A stretch of 5,216 nt of DNA from assembly GCA_016209785.1 (NCBI GenBank), contig JACQVM010000012.1, positions 1 to 5,216 on the forward strand, in the 5' to 3' direction. A program made the translations under genes and the position numbers. Positions 1-5,216 of the stretch are shown here, in pieces (position 1 is the stretch's first letter; each line of letters starts with the position of its first letter). This DNA is from Candidatus Melainabacteria bacterium (GTDB lineage Bacteria; Cyanobacteriota; Vampirovibrionia; Obscuribacterales; Obscuribacteraceae). The notes below the pieces were generated by a model that saw only the letters and a program-made list of their open reading frames with translations, did not search any database and had not been told where the DNA came from.

Positions 1-1119
1 ACGACAAATGAGCTGAAAACTAAGCCTACCCAGCACAGTGTAGATACACTTCGTAGCCGAGGGATTCAACCAGATATTCTGGCCTGCCGAACTGAGCGGA
101 CGTTAAATTCATCAATCCGGGAAAAGTTATCCTTGTTTACGGATGTGGACATAAATGCTGTCATTCAGTGTCGTGACGTGCAGCATCTTTATGAGGTGCC
201 CCTTTTCTTGGAGCAGGAGGGGTTAGCAGCTAGAGTTCTAGAAAGGGTACATTTGCCTAATGATGCACCTGATCTTACCCAGTGGAAGGAGCTTGTAGAG
301 CGCATCAAGAGGCCAACGAAGAGCATGTCGGTAGCTATTGTAGGCAAATATGTCATGCTCTCAGATGCTTATATCTCTGTTGTTGAGTCATTAAAGCATG
401 CAGGTGCCAGACTTGGTGTAGCTGTGAACATCAAATGGGTGCTATCAGAAGATATTGAGAAGCATGGGACGAAGGAGTATTTGTCTGATGTTGATGCTGT
501 ACTAGTTCCGGGTGGCTTTGGCGATCGAGGTATTGAGGGCAAGATTCAAGCTATTGAATTTGCCCGTGTCAACAAAGTGCCTTATTTAGGACTTTGTCTG
601 GGGATGCAGACTGCCGTAATTGAGTTTGCCAGGAACGTAGCAGGCATGCCCGGTGCACACTCAACTGAGTTTAATCCCCACACAGGCTATCCAGTAATTG
701 ATCTTATGCCTGACCAACACAATGTTGTTTACAAAGGGGGTACGATGCGCCTGGGTCGCTATCCTTGCAAGTTAAAGTCAGGCAGTAAAGCCCTCAGTTT
801 GTACGGTGAAGATGTCATCTCAGAAAGGCACAGACATCGTTATGAGGTGAACAATGAGTTTCGTGAAGCCTTGCAAAAAGCAGGAATCATTTTTTCAGGG
901 CTTTCTCCGGATGAGAGCCTTGTAGAAATGATTGAACTACCTGATCATCCTTATTTCCTAGCGTGTCAGTTTCATCCTGAGCTTAAGAGTCGACCAGATA
1001 AACCACACCCTTTGTTCCTTGGTTTAGTTGGAGCTGCCTCAGGCATAGCTTTAAATCAAGTGTCACCAGAAATAACCGTGCTGCAGTCTGGACAATCTCC
1101 AATTCATCACCATAGTTAA
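1..1119 (+). CDS. pyrG: CTP synthase, C-terminal part (5' end outside window)
   Basis: This enzyme makes CTP from UTP, ATP and glutamine-derived ammonia in the cytoplasm, the last step of de novo pyrimidine nucleotide synthesis. The frame is open from base 1, so the true start lies upstream. The window holds 372 codons plus TAA (1117-1119); the family is usually about 535-550 residues, so roughly the first 170 are missing. The window begins in the synthetase domain at the UTP/CTP-binding motif KTKPTQ (16-33). The class I glutamine amidotransferase domain starts near base 325 (VAIVGKYV) and has GGFG at 511-522. The nucleophile Cys is at 595-597 in LCLGMQ, and the catalytic His (973-975) and Glu (979-981) lie in FHPEL. 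The triad is complete, so glutaminase activity is expected. FHPEL replaces the usual FHPEF, a minor change. A TTG at 133 lies inside the conserved domain and is not the start. The downstream neighbour is convergent. Confidence 0.97.
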   Translation, partial: TTNELKTKPTQHSVDTLRSRGIQPDILACRTERTLNSSIREKLSLFTDVDINAVIQCRDVQHLYEVPLFLEQEGLAARVLERVHLPNDAPDLTQWKELVERIKRPTKSMSVAIVGKYVMLSDAYISVVESLKHAGARLGVAVNIKWVLSEDIEKHGTKEYLSDVDAVLVPGGFGDRGIEGKIQAIEFARVNKVPYLGLCLGMQTAVIEFARNVAGMPGAHSTEFNPHTGYPVIDLMPDQHNVVYKGGTMRLGRYPCKLKSGSKALSLYGEDVISERHRHRYEVNNEFREALQKAGIIFSGLSPDESLVEMIELPDHPYFLACQFHPELKSRPDKPHPLFLGLVGAASGIALNQVSPEITVLQSGQSPIHHHS

Positions 1120-1155
1120 TCTCTTCAAGAAGATCCGTCCTTTAAGTGGTTTGAT

Positions 1156-1851
1156 TTATCCTTGTCGATTGGCAATTACCACAGCATTGCAACCACGGTC
1201 TTTGGCAGTAATGAGAGCCTCGCATGCTGCTTCCAAGAGTGACTGCGGCTCATTGCCGTGTTGAGGATAGCTAGAAACTGCCAGCGTGGCAGTTACACTT
1301 ATTTTCTGTCCTGAACGAGGATCTTTTACCTCGAGCATGGCTACACGCCTGCGTACCCGTTCAGCTACAACAGAAGCACCGTCAGCGTCTGTTTCATGCA
1401 AAACTGCCACAAGTTCTTCTCCGCCCCAACGAGCTGGCATATCAATTTCTCGGACAGAACTACGCAAAATCCTAGCAATTTCTACCAACACCTCATCACC
1501 AACCTCATGTCCATAACGCAGGTTAATTTCGCGCAGATGATCAATGTCTACGAGCATTAGGGACAAGCAGTAACCGAGGCGCACTGCCCTTTTCAGTGAA
1601 TGAGTTAGATGCTCCTTGAATACATGGCGATTGGGAAGTCCTGTTAATGCGTCAGTACCCATCAGCTCTTGTAGCCGGGCTTCGTAATTAGCCATTTGAT
1701 GATGAAGCGCCCCTGCCTCACGTTCTTTTTCACGCAAAGCCTTTTCTAGCTCTCGGTTTTGGCTTTGAAGCTTTCGAAGCTGAGCTTCAAACTGCCGGTG
1801 ACGCACCTGTCCATGAAAGTTTTGCAGCATTTGTGTTAGGTGGGCCTTCAT
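1156..1851 (-). CDS. GGDEF-domain protein, probable diguanylate cyclase
   Basis: This 231-residue protein has no signal peptide or membrane segment and is probably cytosolic. Residues about 15-64 are charged and Leu/Gln/Glu-rich, as in a coiled coil, which could supply the dimerisation a cyclase needs. The GGDEF domain covers about 65-231: DALTGLPNR (67-75), VDIDHLREIN (101-110) with metal ligand Asp102 and guanine contact Asn110, GHEVGD (114-119), and the signature GGEEL (143-147, bases 1411-1425). RxxD (134-137) sits five residues before the signature, as in the product-inhibition I-site of PleD. Active members convert two GTP to cyclic di-GMP. Departures from consensus: GGEEL for GGEEF, Arg107 where PleD has Lys, Leu111 for the Asp of IND, Ala191 for the Gly of IGVA, and Cys221 where PleD has Arg near the C terminus. 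Activity is likely but not certain. No receiver or sensor domain is fused. The ATG at 1851 is favoured by a good Shine-Dalgarno site. Confidence 0.9.
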   Translation of the reverse strand: MKAHLTQMLQNFHGQVRHRQFEAQLRKLQSQNRELEKALREKEREAGALHHQMANYEARLQELMGTDALTGLPNRHVFKEHLTHSLKRAVRLGYCLSLMLVDIDHLREINLRYGHEVGDEVLVEIARILRSSVREIDMPARWGGEELVAVLHETDADGASVVAERVRRRVAMLEVKDPRSGQKISVTATLAVSSYPQHGNEPQSLLEAACEALITAKDRGCNAVVIANRQG

Positions 1852-1857
1852 AAGGCA

Positions 1858-1863
1858 TCCTCC
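1858..1863 (-). promoter_or_regulatory. Shine-Dalgarno site of the GGDEF gene
   Basis: On the minus strand GGAGGA lies six bases before the ATG at 1849-1851, a near-ideal ribosome binding site that fixes this start. It is the only strong Shine-Dalgarno match before any start in the window; the other three visible starts have weak or no matches. Confidence 0.75.
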
Positions 1864-1919
1864 ATCTAGCCAGTACCGGACTGCCGGCTTGGGGAGAGAG
1901 TTTAATGCTCAAGCTTAAC

Positions 1920-2012
1920 CTGGCATTTAGCCTGGCTTCCCGATCCTCATGCTCTAGCCGCATTGAGTTTATCGTTGGGTTTATATTAGCCTCAATTAGC
2001 ATTAAATGCCAG
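1920..2012. repeat. 10-bp perfect inverted repeat (CTGGCATTTA / TAAATGCCAG)
   Basis: The arms are 1920-1929 and 2003-2012, with 73 bases between them that contain a further hairpin. Perfect ten-base arms are unlikely by chance in a gap this short. No transposase, target duplication or IS-like content lies between them, so an RNA or regulatory structure is likelier than a mobile-element remnant. Confidence 0.6.
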
Positions 2013-2019
2013 TTATCAG

Positions 2020-2032
2020 GGGGACAATCCCC
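2020..2032 (-). other. Small GC-rich hairpin just after the stop of the exported-protein gene
   Basis: On the minus strand GGGGA-TTG-TCCCC begins five bases after the TAA at 2038-2040. A five-pair GC-rich stem there could act as a 3' end or stability hairpin for the upstream gene's mRNA. No run of T follows it in the minus direction, so it is not a classical intrinsic terminator. Confidence 0.35.
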
Positions 2033-2037
2033 AAGTT

Positions 2038-3132
2038 TTAATCTATGGGCACTCGAGTAAGTTCTTGGCGATGCAAACGATCAAGCATGACAAGCCAGTA
2101 TTTATGCTTTGGGCTATCCACGCTAAAGGAAATGGTAGCTTCTTCTACGTTGTTCGGGTTCACCCTTTTCTTTAAGGCCTCAAAATTGCCCAAGGGTAGC
2201 GGATAGTAAAGCTTATTATGATCTGAGACAATTGCTAAATCAAAGAAGCTCAACTCTTTGTTAGTACGATTTTCTACCTTAAGATTTACTGTCAACAGGC
2301 GCGCGCTGCTGTCTCCAAAGGGATCTTTTGTAAATCTAGACTTGCTTACCATCAGGTTAAGACCTTCAAGGGTACACTGTGGAATGCTAGGGCTTAGAGC
2401 CTCAGGTGCAAAACTTGGCAATGTTAGTGCATCTGAAATAGTCAATGAAAGCTCATCTCCAGGATAAAAACAAGCAATTTTCCCTTTTCGCTTTAAGGCT
2501 CCAATCACCCCTATGCCTGCTCCTACCCCAGCACCAATGGCCACGGAATATCCATGGGACATCACTGCCAGCGGAATACCTGTGAGTTGTACCGAGAGCA
2601 TTGCCCCAGCTACTGCTCCTTTGGTGATGTAAGCAGCATCAATAGCTACTATCTTGGCAAGGGCTTTTAGCTCGTTGTCGGCAGTGGAGAGCTTGGCTGG
2701 GAAAGGTAATTCGTAGTTGCCGTCCGGGCTTATCAGGGTGTCGAATTCTACTTCTACATACCCATCTTTGCCAAAGCGCTTTTGGGCAACAACGTTGGTC
2801 ACCCGACCGTGCATAAACCAACCATTGGGCAGTAAGATGGCTTCACCAGACTTAATAGGTACAGCTACGCGCGCTAAGATTTCATCGCCCTTTTGATTAA
2901 TCTCTGAGTTTAGATTAGCTGCAAGAGTCAGCTTAAGCTTAGTACCTTTAGGCAAGGACTCTAGAGAGCCTTCCAGGAAAGGAGACTGGGTGGCTGTAAC
3001 CTTGCCCTTGAGATAACGGCTCTGGGTTTGGGCAGGCTCTACTTGGTTGCCCAAGCTAGCTGTGCAAAAAGTACTGCCAAAGATGAGTACGACAGCACTA
3101 GCAATTAGGGCATGTGTCCACAGGTAAGCCAT
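2038..3132 (-). CDS. Exported protein with VirB10/TrbI-like barrel and Ig-like C-terminal domain (function unknown)
   Basis: I do not recognise this 364-residue protein as a named gene. Residues 1-26 look like a Sec signal peptide: a short N region, hydrophobic ALIASAVVLIFG, then TFCTAS with a plausible cut near Ala25. The Cys at 23 lacks a good lipobox, so a lipoprotein is unlikely. Residues about 59-145 read as beta strands in the pattern LPKGTKLKLTLAANL, GDEILARV, ILLPNGWFMHGRVTNV, VEVEFDTLISPDG. A hydrophobic Gly/Ala-rich stretch follows (about 162-213, ending GAGVGAGIGVIGALKRKG), then PGDELSLTISDALTL (224-238). This order, barrel, hydrophobic insertion, last strand, resembles the C-terminal domain of VirB10/TrbI. 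Residues about 275-350 (LTVNLKVENRTNKELSF...) resemble DUF4352-type Ig-like domains. No secretion-system genes are nearby. The start has only a weak AAGA upstream. A TTGACT hexamer at 3202-3207 (minus) could be a -35 element, but no good -10 follows. Confidence 0.85.
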   Translation of the reverse strand: MAYLWTHALIASAVVLIFGSTFCTASLGNQVEPAQTQSRYLKGKVTATQSPFLEGSLESLPKGTKLKLTLAANLNSEINQKGDEILARVAVPIKSGEAILLPNGWFMHGRVTNVVAQKRFGKDGYVEVEFDTLISPDGNYELPFPAKLSTADNELKALAKIVAIDAAYITKGAVAGAMLSVQLTGIPLAVMSHGYSVAIGAGVGAGIGVIGALKRKGKIACFYPGDELSLTISDALTLPSFAPEALSPSIPQCTLEGLNLMVSKSRFTKDPFGDSSARLLTVNLKVENRTNKELSFFDLAIVSDHNKLYYPLPLGNFEALKKRVNPNNVEEATISFSVDSPKHKYWLVMLDRLHRQELTRVPID

Positions 3133-3185
3133 GAGATCTTGGACGAACGTCGCTAAACTTAAGTGTAATCTGTTTTTCTAGTCCA

Positions 3186-3203
3186 ACTTGCCAAGCAGCA
3201 AGT
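3186..3203. repeat. Inverted repeat ACTTGC-N6-GCAAGT in the 118-bp gap
   Basis: Six-base perfect arms (3186-3191 and 3198-3203) flank a six-base spacer in the gap between the J-domain gene and the exported-protein gene. No T-run follows on the minus strand, so it is not an intrinsic terminator. The repeat overlaps the TTGACT hexamer of a possible promoter for the downstream gene, so it could be an operator or simply chance. Nothing else is clear in the 3133-3250 gap. Confidence 0.3.
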
Positions 3204-3250
3204 CAAGGCAAAATGTTAACATATTTAGCCCTAATGTCGACTTTTGTGAT

Positions 3251-3922
3251 TCATCCTTTCTTATGGAGCATATCCTTGAGCTGATCTAGGAGTCCTTTCT
3301 TGCTACCTTTTAGTCCAGGTTGCTCTCTAGTGATGGCCTTAATCTTGGCTTCAAGGTTTTTAGCGTCTGGATCTCGAGGATTGATCTTGAGTGCCGCCTG
3401 CACTTCGGTCATGGCATAAGTACGCCAGTTGCGAGCCAAGTAAATTTCCGCTAGCTTGGTGTGATATTTAGGATCACCAGGTACCAGCCGGATGGCTTCT
3501 TTGATAGCAGTTTCTGCTTCTTGGTAGCGGCGTTTACGAAAAAACTCGTCAGCTCGGACTAGGTGCTTGGTTGCCCATTTTAGATTGATGTTATCAGTTG
3601 AGGTGTCGTCTACGCCCTGGTATTGTCCTGAGGCTGCTTGTCCTCCTTGCGTGGGCTCACCTGTGCGGAGAGTTGAGCGAGTTTTGGCTAACTGTCTTAG
3701 TTGATCGTATTCAGTGCGTCGTTCAGCGTCACCTAATACGTAATGTGCTTGAGTGACACGTCTGAATTGTGCCTGTGCTGCGGCTCTTCCTTTTTCGTCA
3801 TTTGGAAATCTGTCAGGGTGTAATTTCTTGGCTAACTTAAGGTAAGCCTTCCGGATTTCTTCCGGTGTAGCTGCTTGTCCTATTCCTAAGATGGCGTAAT
3901 AGTCTTCTTCGAACTCTGTCAT
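3251..3922 (-). CDS. J-domain protein with TPR repeats (DnaJ-like co-chaperone)
   Basis: This is a 223-residue cytosolic protein. The J domain covers about 7-75 (DYYAILGIGQAATPEEIRKA) with the HPD tripeptide at 35-37, which in this family contacts DnaK and stimulates its ATPase. A polar Gly/Gln/Thr linker (about 85-112) leads to two TPR repeats: 116-149 (WATKHLVRADEFFRKRRYQEA...) and 150-183 (PKYHTKLAEIYLARN...). A basic, amphipathic tail (200-223) follows. There is no Gly/Phe-rich region, zinc finger or C-terminal substrate domain, so it is not canonical DnaJ; the TPRs probably bind a partner or client. The start is well fixed: an in-frame TAG lies only seven codons upstream (3944-3946), no other start codon lies between, and the J domain begins at once. 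No Shine-Dalgarno match precedes it. It is divergent from clpB. Confidence 0.9.
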   Translation of the reverse strand: MTEFEEDYYAILGIGQAATPEEIRKAYLKLAKKLHPDRFPNDEKGRAAAQAQFRRVTQAHYVLGDAERRTEYDQLRQLAKTRSTLRTGEPTQGGQAASGQYQGVDDTSTDNINLKWATKHLVRADEFFRKRRYQEAETAIKEAIRLVPGDPKYHTKLAEIYLARNWRTYAMTEVQAALKINPRDPDAKNLEAKIKAITREQPGLKGSKKGLLDQLKDMLHKKG

Positions 3923-3928
3923 GGGGTA

Positions 3929-3959
3929 GTGAAACCGAGCAAGCTAAGCAAGGTGAAAC
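3929..3959. repeat. Direct repeat GTGAAAC x2 in the J-TPR gene leader
   Basis: GTGAAAC occurs at 3929-3935 and 3953-3959, 24 bp apart, with AGCAAG also doubled between the copies (3938-3943 and 3947-3952). On the minus strand these lie just before the J-TPR start. A tandem regulator-binding site is possible; so is local duplication without function. Confidence 0.3.
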
Positions 3960-4110
3960 AGCATTACATAAATGCCCGGGTTTTGTTGATGCATTTTGGA
4001 ATGGCTACAAACATGATATCTGATTTTTTAGGTGTCCTATGGAGGGAAGTGTCTGGGAGCCCCTATTGATAGGCCATAAAGAATTTTGGAATATATGAGT
4101 TGCTTGTAAT

Positions 4111-4144
4111 GGGACCATCCATAATTCTTGATGGACCCCTTTTT
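4111..4144 (+). terminator. Terminator-like hairpin in the clpB leader
   Basis: GGGACCATC (4111-4119) pairs with GATGGACCC (4130-4138) over nine positions with one central A-A mismatch, around a ten-base loop. Five consecutive T follow at 4140-4144. This has the form of an intrinsic terminator on the plus strand, yet no plus-strand gene ends nearby and clpB begins 12 bases later. It could act as an attenuator or temperature-sensitive leader structure. The mismatch makes the stem moderate in strength. Confidence 0.35.
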
Positions 4145-4156
4145 AAGCGTGATCCT

Positions 4157-5216
4157 ATGAACCTTGATCGATTTACCAATAAGGCACAAGAGGCCATTAC
4201 CAACTGCCGTACCATTTTGTCTCGGTATGGGCACAACCAAGTGATGCCCGAGCACTTGCTATTGTCCCTTTTGCAGCAAGCCAATGGATTAGCCGTTAGA
4301 ATTCTAGAGCTCTTGCAAGTACGCCCTGAGCCAGTTGTGGAAGCTCTGGAGACCTATCTATTGAGCCAACCTAAAAGCTCAGCGCTGAGTGCTTCCAGGG
4401 ATGAAATTCATGTTTCCTCGAAGCTTATGTCTATCTTTGAGGTAGCAGGAAATGAGGCTGAGCGTTTGAAGGATCAGTACATTAGCGTTGAACATTTACT
4501 TTTAGCTTTGTGCGACGAAGTGAAAGGACAAGCTGGCACCATTTTGAAGCAGCATGGGGTGACAAGGGAGGCAATCTTGAAGGTTCTTGCCTCCGTTCGA
4601 GGCAAACAACGTGTTGATAGCAAGGATCCTGAAAGTACATATCAGGCGCTTGAGCGCTACGGCCGGGATCTAACGGAATTAGCTGCCAAAGGGAAGCTTG
4701 ATCCTGTAATAGGAAGAGATGATGAAATACGCCGTGTAATGCAGGTTTTATCGCGCAGGACCAAGAACAATCCAGTTCTGGTTGGTGAGCCAGGTGTTGG
4801 CAAGACAGCCATTGTGGAGGGACTAGCTACACGTATCACAAAGGGCGATGTTCCGGAAGGACTGAAAGACAAGAAGCTGATTGCGCTAGATATGGGAGCT
4901 CTGATTGCCGGTGCCAAGTACCGTGGAGAATTTGAGGAGAGGCTGAAGGCAGTTCTTAAGGAGGTGGTTGAATCAGAAGGCAACATCATTTTGTTTATTG
5001 ATGAGCTTCATACCGTCGTTGGTGCTGGTGCCACAGGTGATGGGTCCATGGACGCTGGAAATCTCTTGAAGCCACCGTTGGCACGAGGAGAGTTGCACTG
5101 TATAGGTGCTACAACCGTTGATGAGTATCGTAAGCATGTGGAAAAGGATCCAGCGCTGGAAAGGCGCTTTCAGACGGTTATGGTAGATGAGCCCACTGTT
5201 GAGGAGACAATTTCTA
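4157..5216 (+). CDS. clpB: ATP-dependent chaperone ClpB, N-terminal part (3' end outside window)
   Basis: ClpB is a cytosolic AAA+ hexamer that threads aggregated proteins through its pore, working with DnaK/DnaJ. The window holds 353 codons of about 860-880 expected, with no stop. The two-repeat Clp N domain is at about 1-145 ([11 protein letters not shown], then [11 protein letters not shown]). The first AAA+ module begins near 165: Walker A GEPGVGKT (210-217), pore-loop Tyr255 in KYRGEF, Walker B ILFIDE with Asp282 and Glu283, and Arg336/Arg337 in ALERRF matching the arginine finger. MDAGN and [10 protein letters not shown] favour ClpB over ClpC, although the diagnostic middle domain lies outside. 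KPPLARG replaces the usual KPALARG or KPMLARG. The ATG at 4157 fits the family N terminus (E. coli MRLDRLTNK). An in-frame ATG at 4109 would add 16 residues and would put the leader hairpin inside the gene. Neither start has a good Shine-Dalgarno match. Confidence 0.96.
   Translation, partial: MNLDRFTNKAQEAITNCRTILSRYGHNQVMPEHLLLSLLQQANGLAVRILELLQVRPEPVVEALETYLLSQPKSSALSASRDEIHVSSKLMSIFEVAGNEAERLKDQYISVEHLLLALCDEVKGQAGTILKQHGVTREAILKVLASVRGKQRVDSKDPESTYQALERYGRDLTELAAKGKLDPVIGRDDEIRRVMQVLSRRTKNNPVLVGEPGVGKTAIVEGLATRITKGDVPEGLKDKKLIALDMGALIAGAKYRGEFEERLKAVLKEVVESEGNIILFIDELHTVVGAGATGDGSMDAGNLLKPPLARGELHCIGATTVDEYRKHVEKDPALERRFQTVMVDEPTVEETIS

Larger units (their letters stand above)
1852..2037. 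other. Structured intergenic region upstream of the GGDEF gene
   Basis: This 186-bp gap separates two minus-strand genes and is rich in inverted repeats. CTGGCATTTA (1920-1929) is perfectly complementary to TAAATGCCAG (2003-2012). TTTAATGCT (1901-1909) is perfectly complementary to AGCATTAAA (1998-2006). The two pairings share bases 2003-2006 and so exclude each other. Between them, 1946-1952 and 1960-1967 form a seven-pair stem with one bulged T and a seven-base loop, and 1962-1967 can alternatively pair with 1991-1996. CCTGGC also occurs twice as a direct repeat (1919-1924 and 1931-1936). In the minus-strand transcript this would be the GGDEF leader or the spacer after the upstream gene. 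It matches no riboswitch class I recognise. A 71-codon minus-strand open frame (1787-2002) crosses the region but has no recognisable features and overlaps the GGDEF start. Confidence 0.5.
3923..4156. other. Divergent intergenic region between the J-TPR gene and clpB
   Basis: These 234 bp must hold the promoters for both divergent genes. A minus-strand TGTAAT (3963-3968) could be a -10 for the J-TPR gene but has no matching -35. On the plus strand TTGTTG (3983-3988), 17 bases, then TACAAA (4006-4011) is a weak sigma-70-like pair, and TGTAAT (4105-4110) is a better -10 without a good -35. CCTATTGATAGG (4062-4073) is a short palindrome. I found no CIRCE (TTAGCACTC-N9-GAGTGCTAA) and no HAIR/HspR operator, so if clpB is heat-regulated here the element is not a standard one. 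Confidence 0.5.

Noticed and set aside
525..540. GCGATCGA near 530 as a cyanobacterial HIP1 site (GCGATCGC)
   Set aside because: It is a single imperfect match inside pyrG, so it gives no support for HIP1 enrichment.
133..1119. A TTG at 133 as the start of a shorter pyrG
   Set aside because: The frame is open to base 1 and encodes conserved CTP synthase sequence, including KTKPTQ, before 133.
1120..1155. Possible bidirectional terminator between pyrG and the GGDEF gene (CTTC-AA-GAAG)
   Set aside because: The stem is only four pairs with a two-base loop and no T-run follows.
1286..1516. Plus-strand 76-codon open frame
   Set aside because: It lies wholly antisense to the conserved GGDEF core; the composition looks like a mirror of that gene.
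1787..2002. Minus-strand 71-codon open frame upstream of the GGDEF gene
   Set aside because: It overlaps the GGDEF start in another frame, shows no domain or signal, and its sequence is better explained by the inverted repeats there.
1920..2012. Inverted repeat as ends of a miniature transposon
   Set aside because: The 73-bp interior has no flanking target duplication and contains other hairpins, which fits an RNA structure better.
2258..2467. Plus-strand 69-codon open frame
   Set aside because: It is antisense to the exported-protein gene and has no recognisable features.
2639..2821. Minus-strand 60-codon frame inside the exported-protein gene
   Set aside because: It is an out-of-frame overlap with a long, coherent coding region.
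4037..4284. Two overlapping minus-strand frames of 72 and 73 codons
   Set aside because: They run antisense into the conserved N domain of clpB and resemble no protein; the intergenic region is more likely regulatory.
4657..4989. Minus-strand 110-codon open frame
   Set aside because: It is antisense to the ClpB Walker A region; Ser/Pro-rich mirror sequence is typical of a shadow frame.

Overview
The window looks like an ordinary stretch of bacterial chromosome. It holds the 3' end of pyrG (CTP synthase), three minus-strand genes (a GGDEF protein, an exported protein of unknown function, and a J-domain/TPR protein), and the 5' end of clpB. There are no mobile elements, CRISPR arrays, rRNA or recognisable tRNA genes. 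Base composition is balanced and similar throughout, so nothing suggests recent transfer. From memory of the family, the CTP synthase reads most like cyanobacterial versions (the segment EVPLFLEQEGLA, then PDLTQWKELVERI and VAIVGKYV). Clear Shine-Dalgarno sites are missing before several genes, and a small J-TPR protein is present. The host may therefore belong to the Cyanobacteriota, perhaps a non-photosynthetic (melainabacterial/vampirovibrionian) lineage. That placement is low-confidence inference; no sequence search was possible.

Layout. 1-1119 (+): pyrG, entering from the left without its start. 1120-1155: a 36-bp convergent gap with no convincing terminator. 1156-1851 (-): a soluble, coiled-coil-led GGDEF protein with a GGEEL motif and an intact inhibitory RxxD site, but with several substitutions. 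1852-2037: a 186-bp gap unusually rich in inverted repeats, two of which share sequence and cannot both form. 2038-3132 (-): a secreted or periplasmic protein whose layout recalls the VirB10/TrbI C-terminal domain followed by an Ig-like domain. 3133-3250: a short gap with one small inverted repeat. 3251-3922 (-): a J-domain protein with two TPR repeats. 3923-4156: a 234-bp divergent intergenic region with a terminator-like hairpin just before clpB. 4157-5216 (+): clpB, running off the right edge after the N domain and most of the first AAA+ module.

How they may work together. ClpB disaggregates proteins with the DnaK/DnaJ system, and the divergent J-TPR gene could supply a DnaK co-chaperone with its own substrate specificity. 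This is suggested by position only. The three minus-strand genes point the same way, but gaps of 118 and 186 bp and the structured sequence between them argue against a tight operon. pyrG is housekeeping and probably unrelated. The least explained parts are the structured leader before the GGDEF gene, the clpB leader, and the VirB10-like exported protein.
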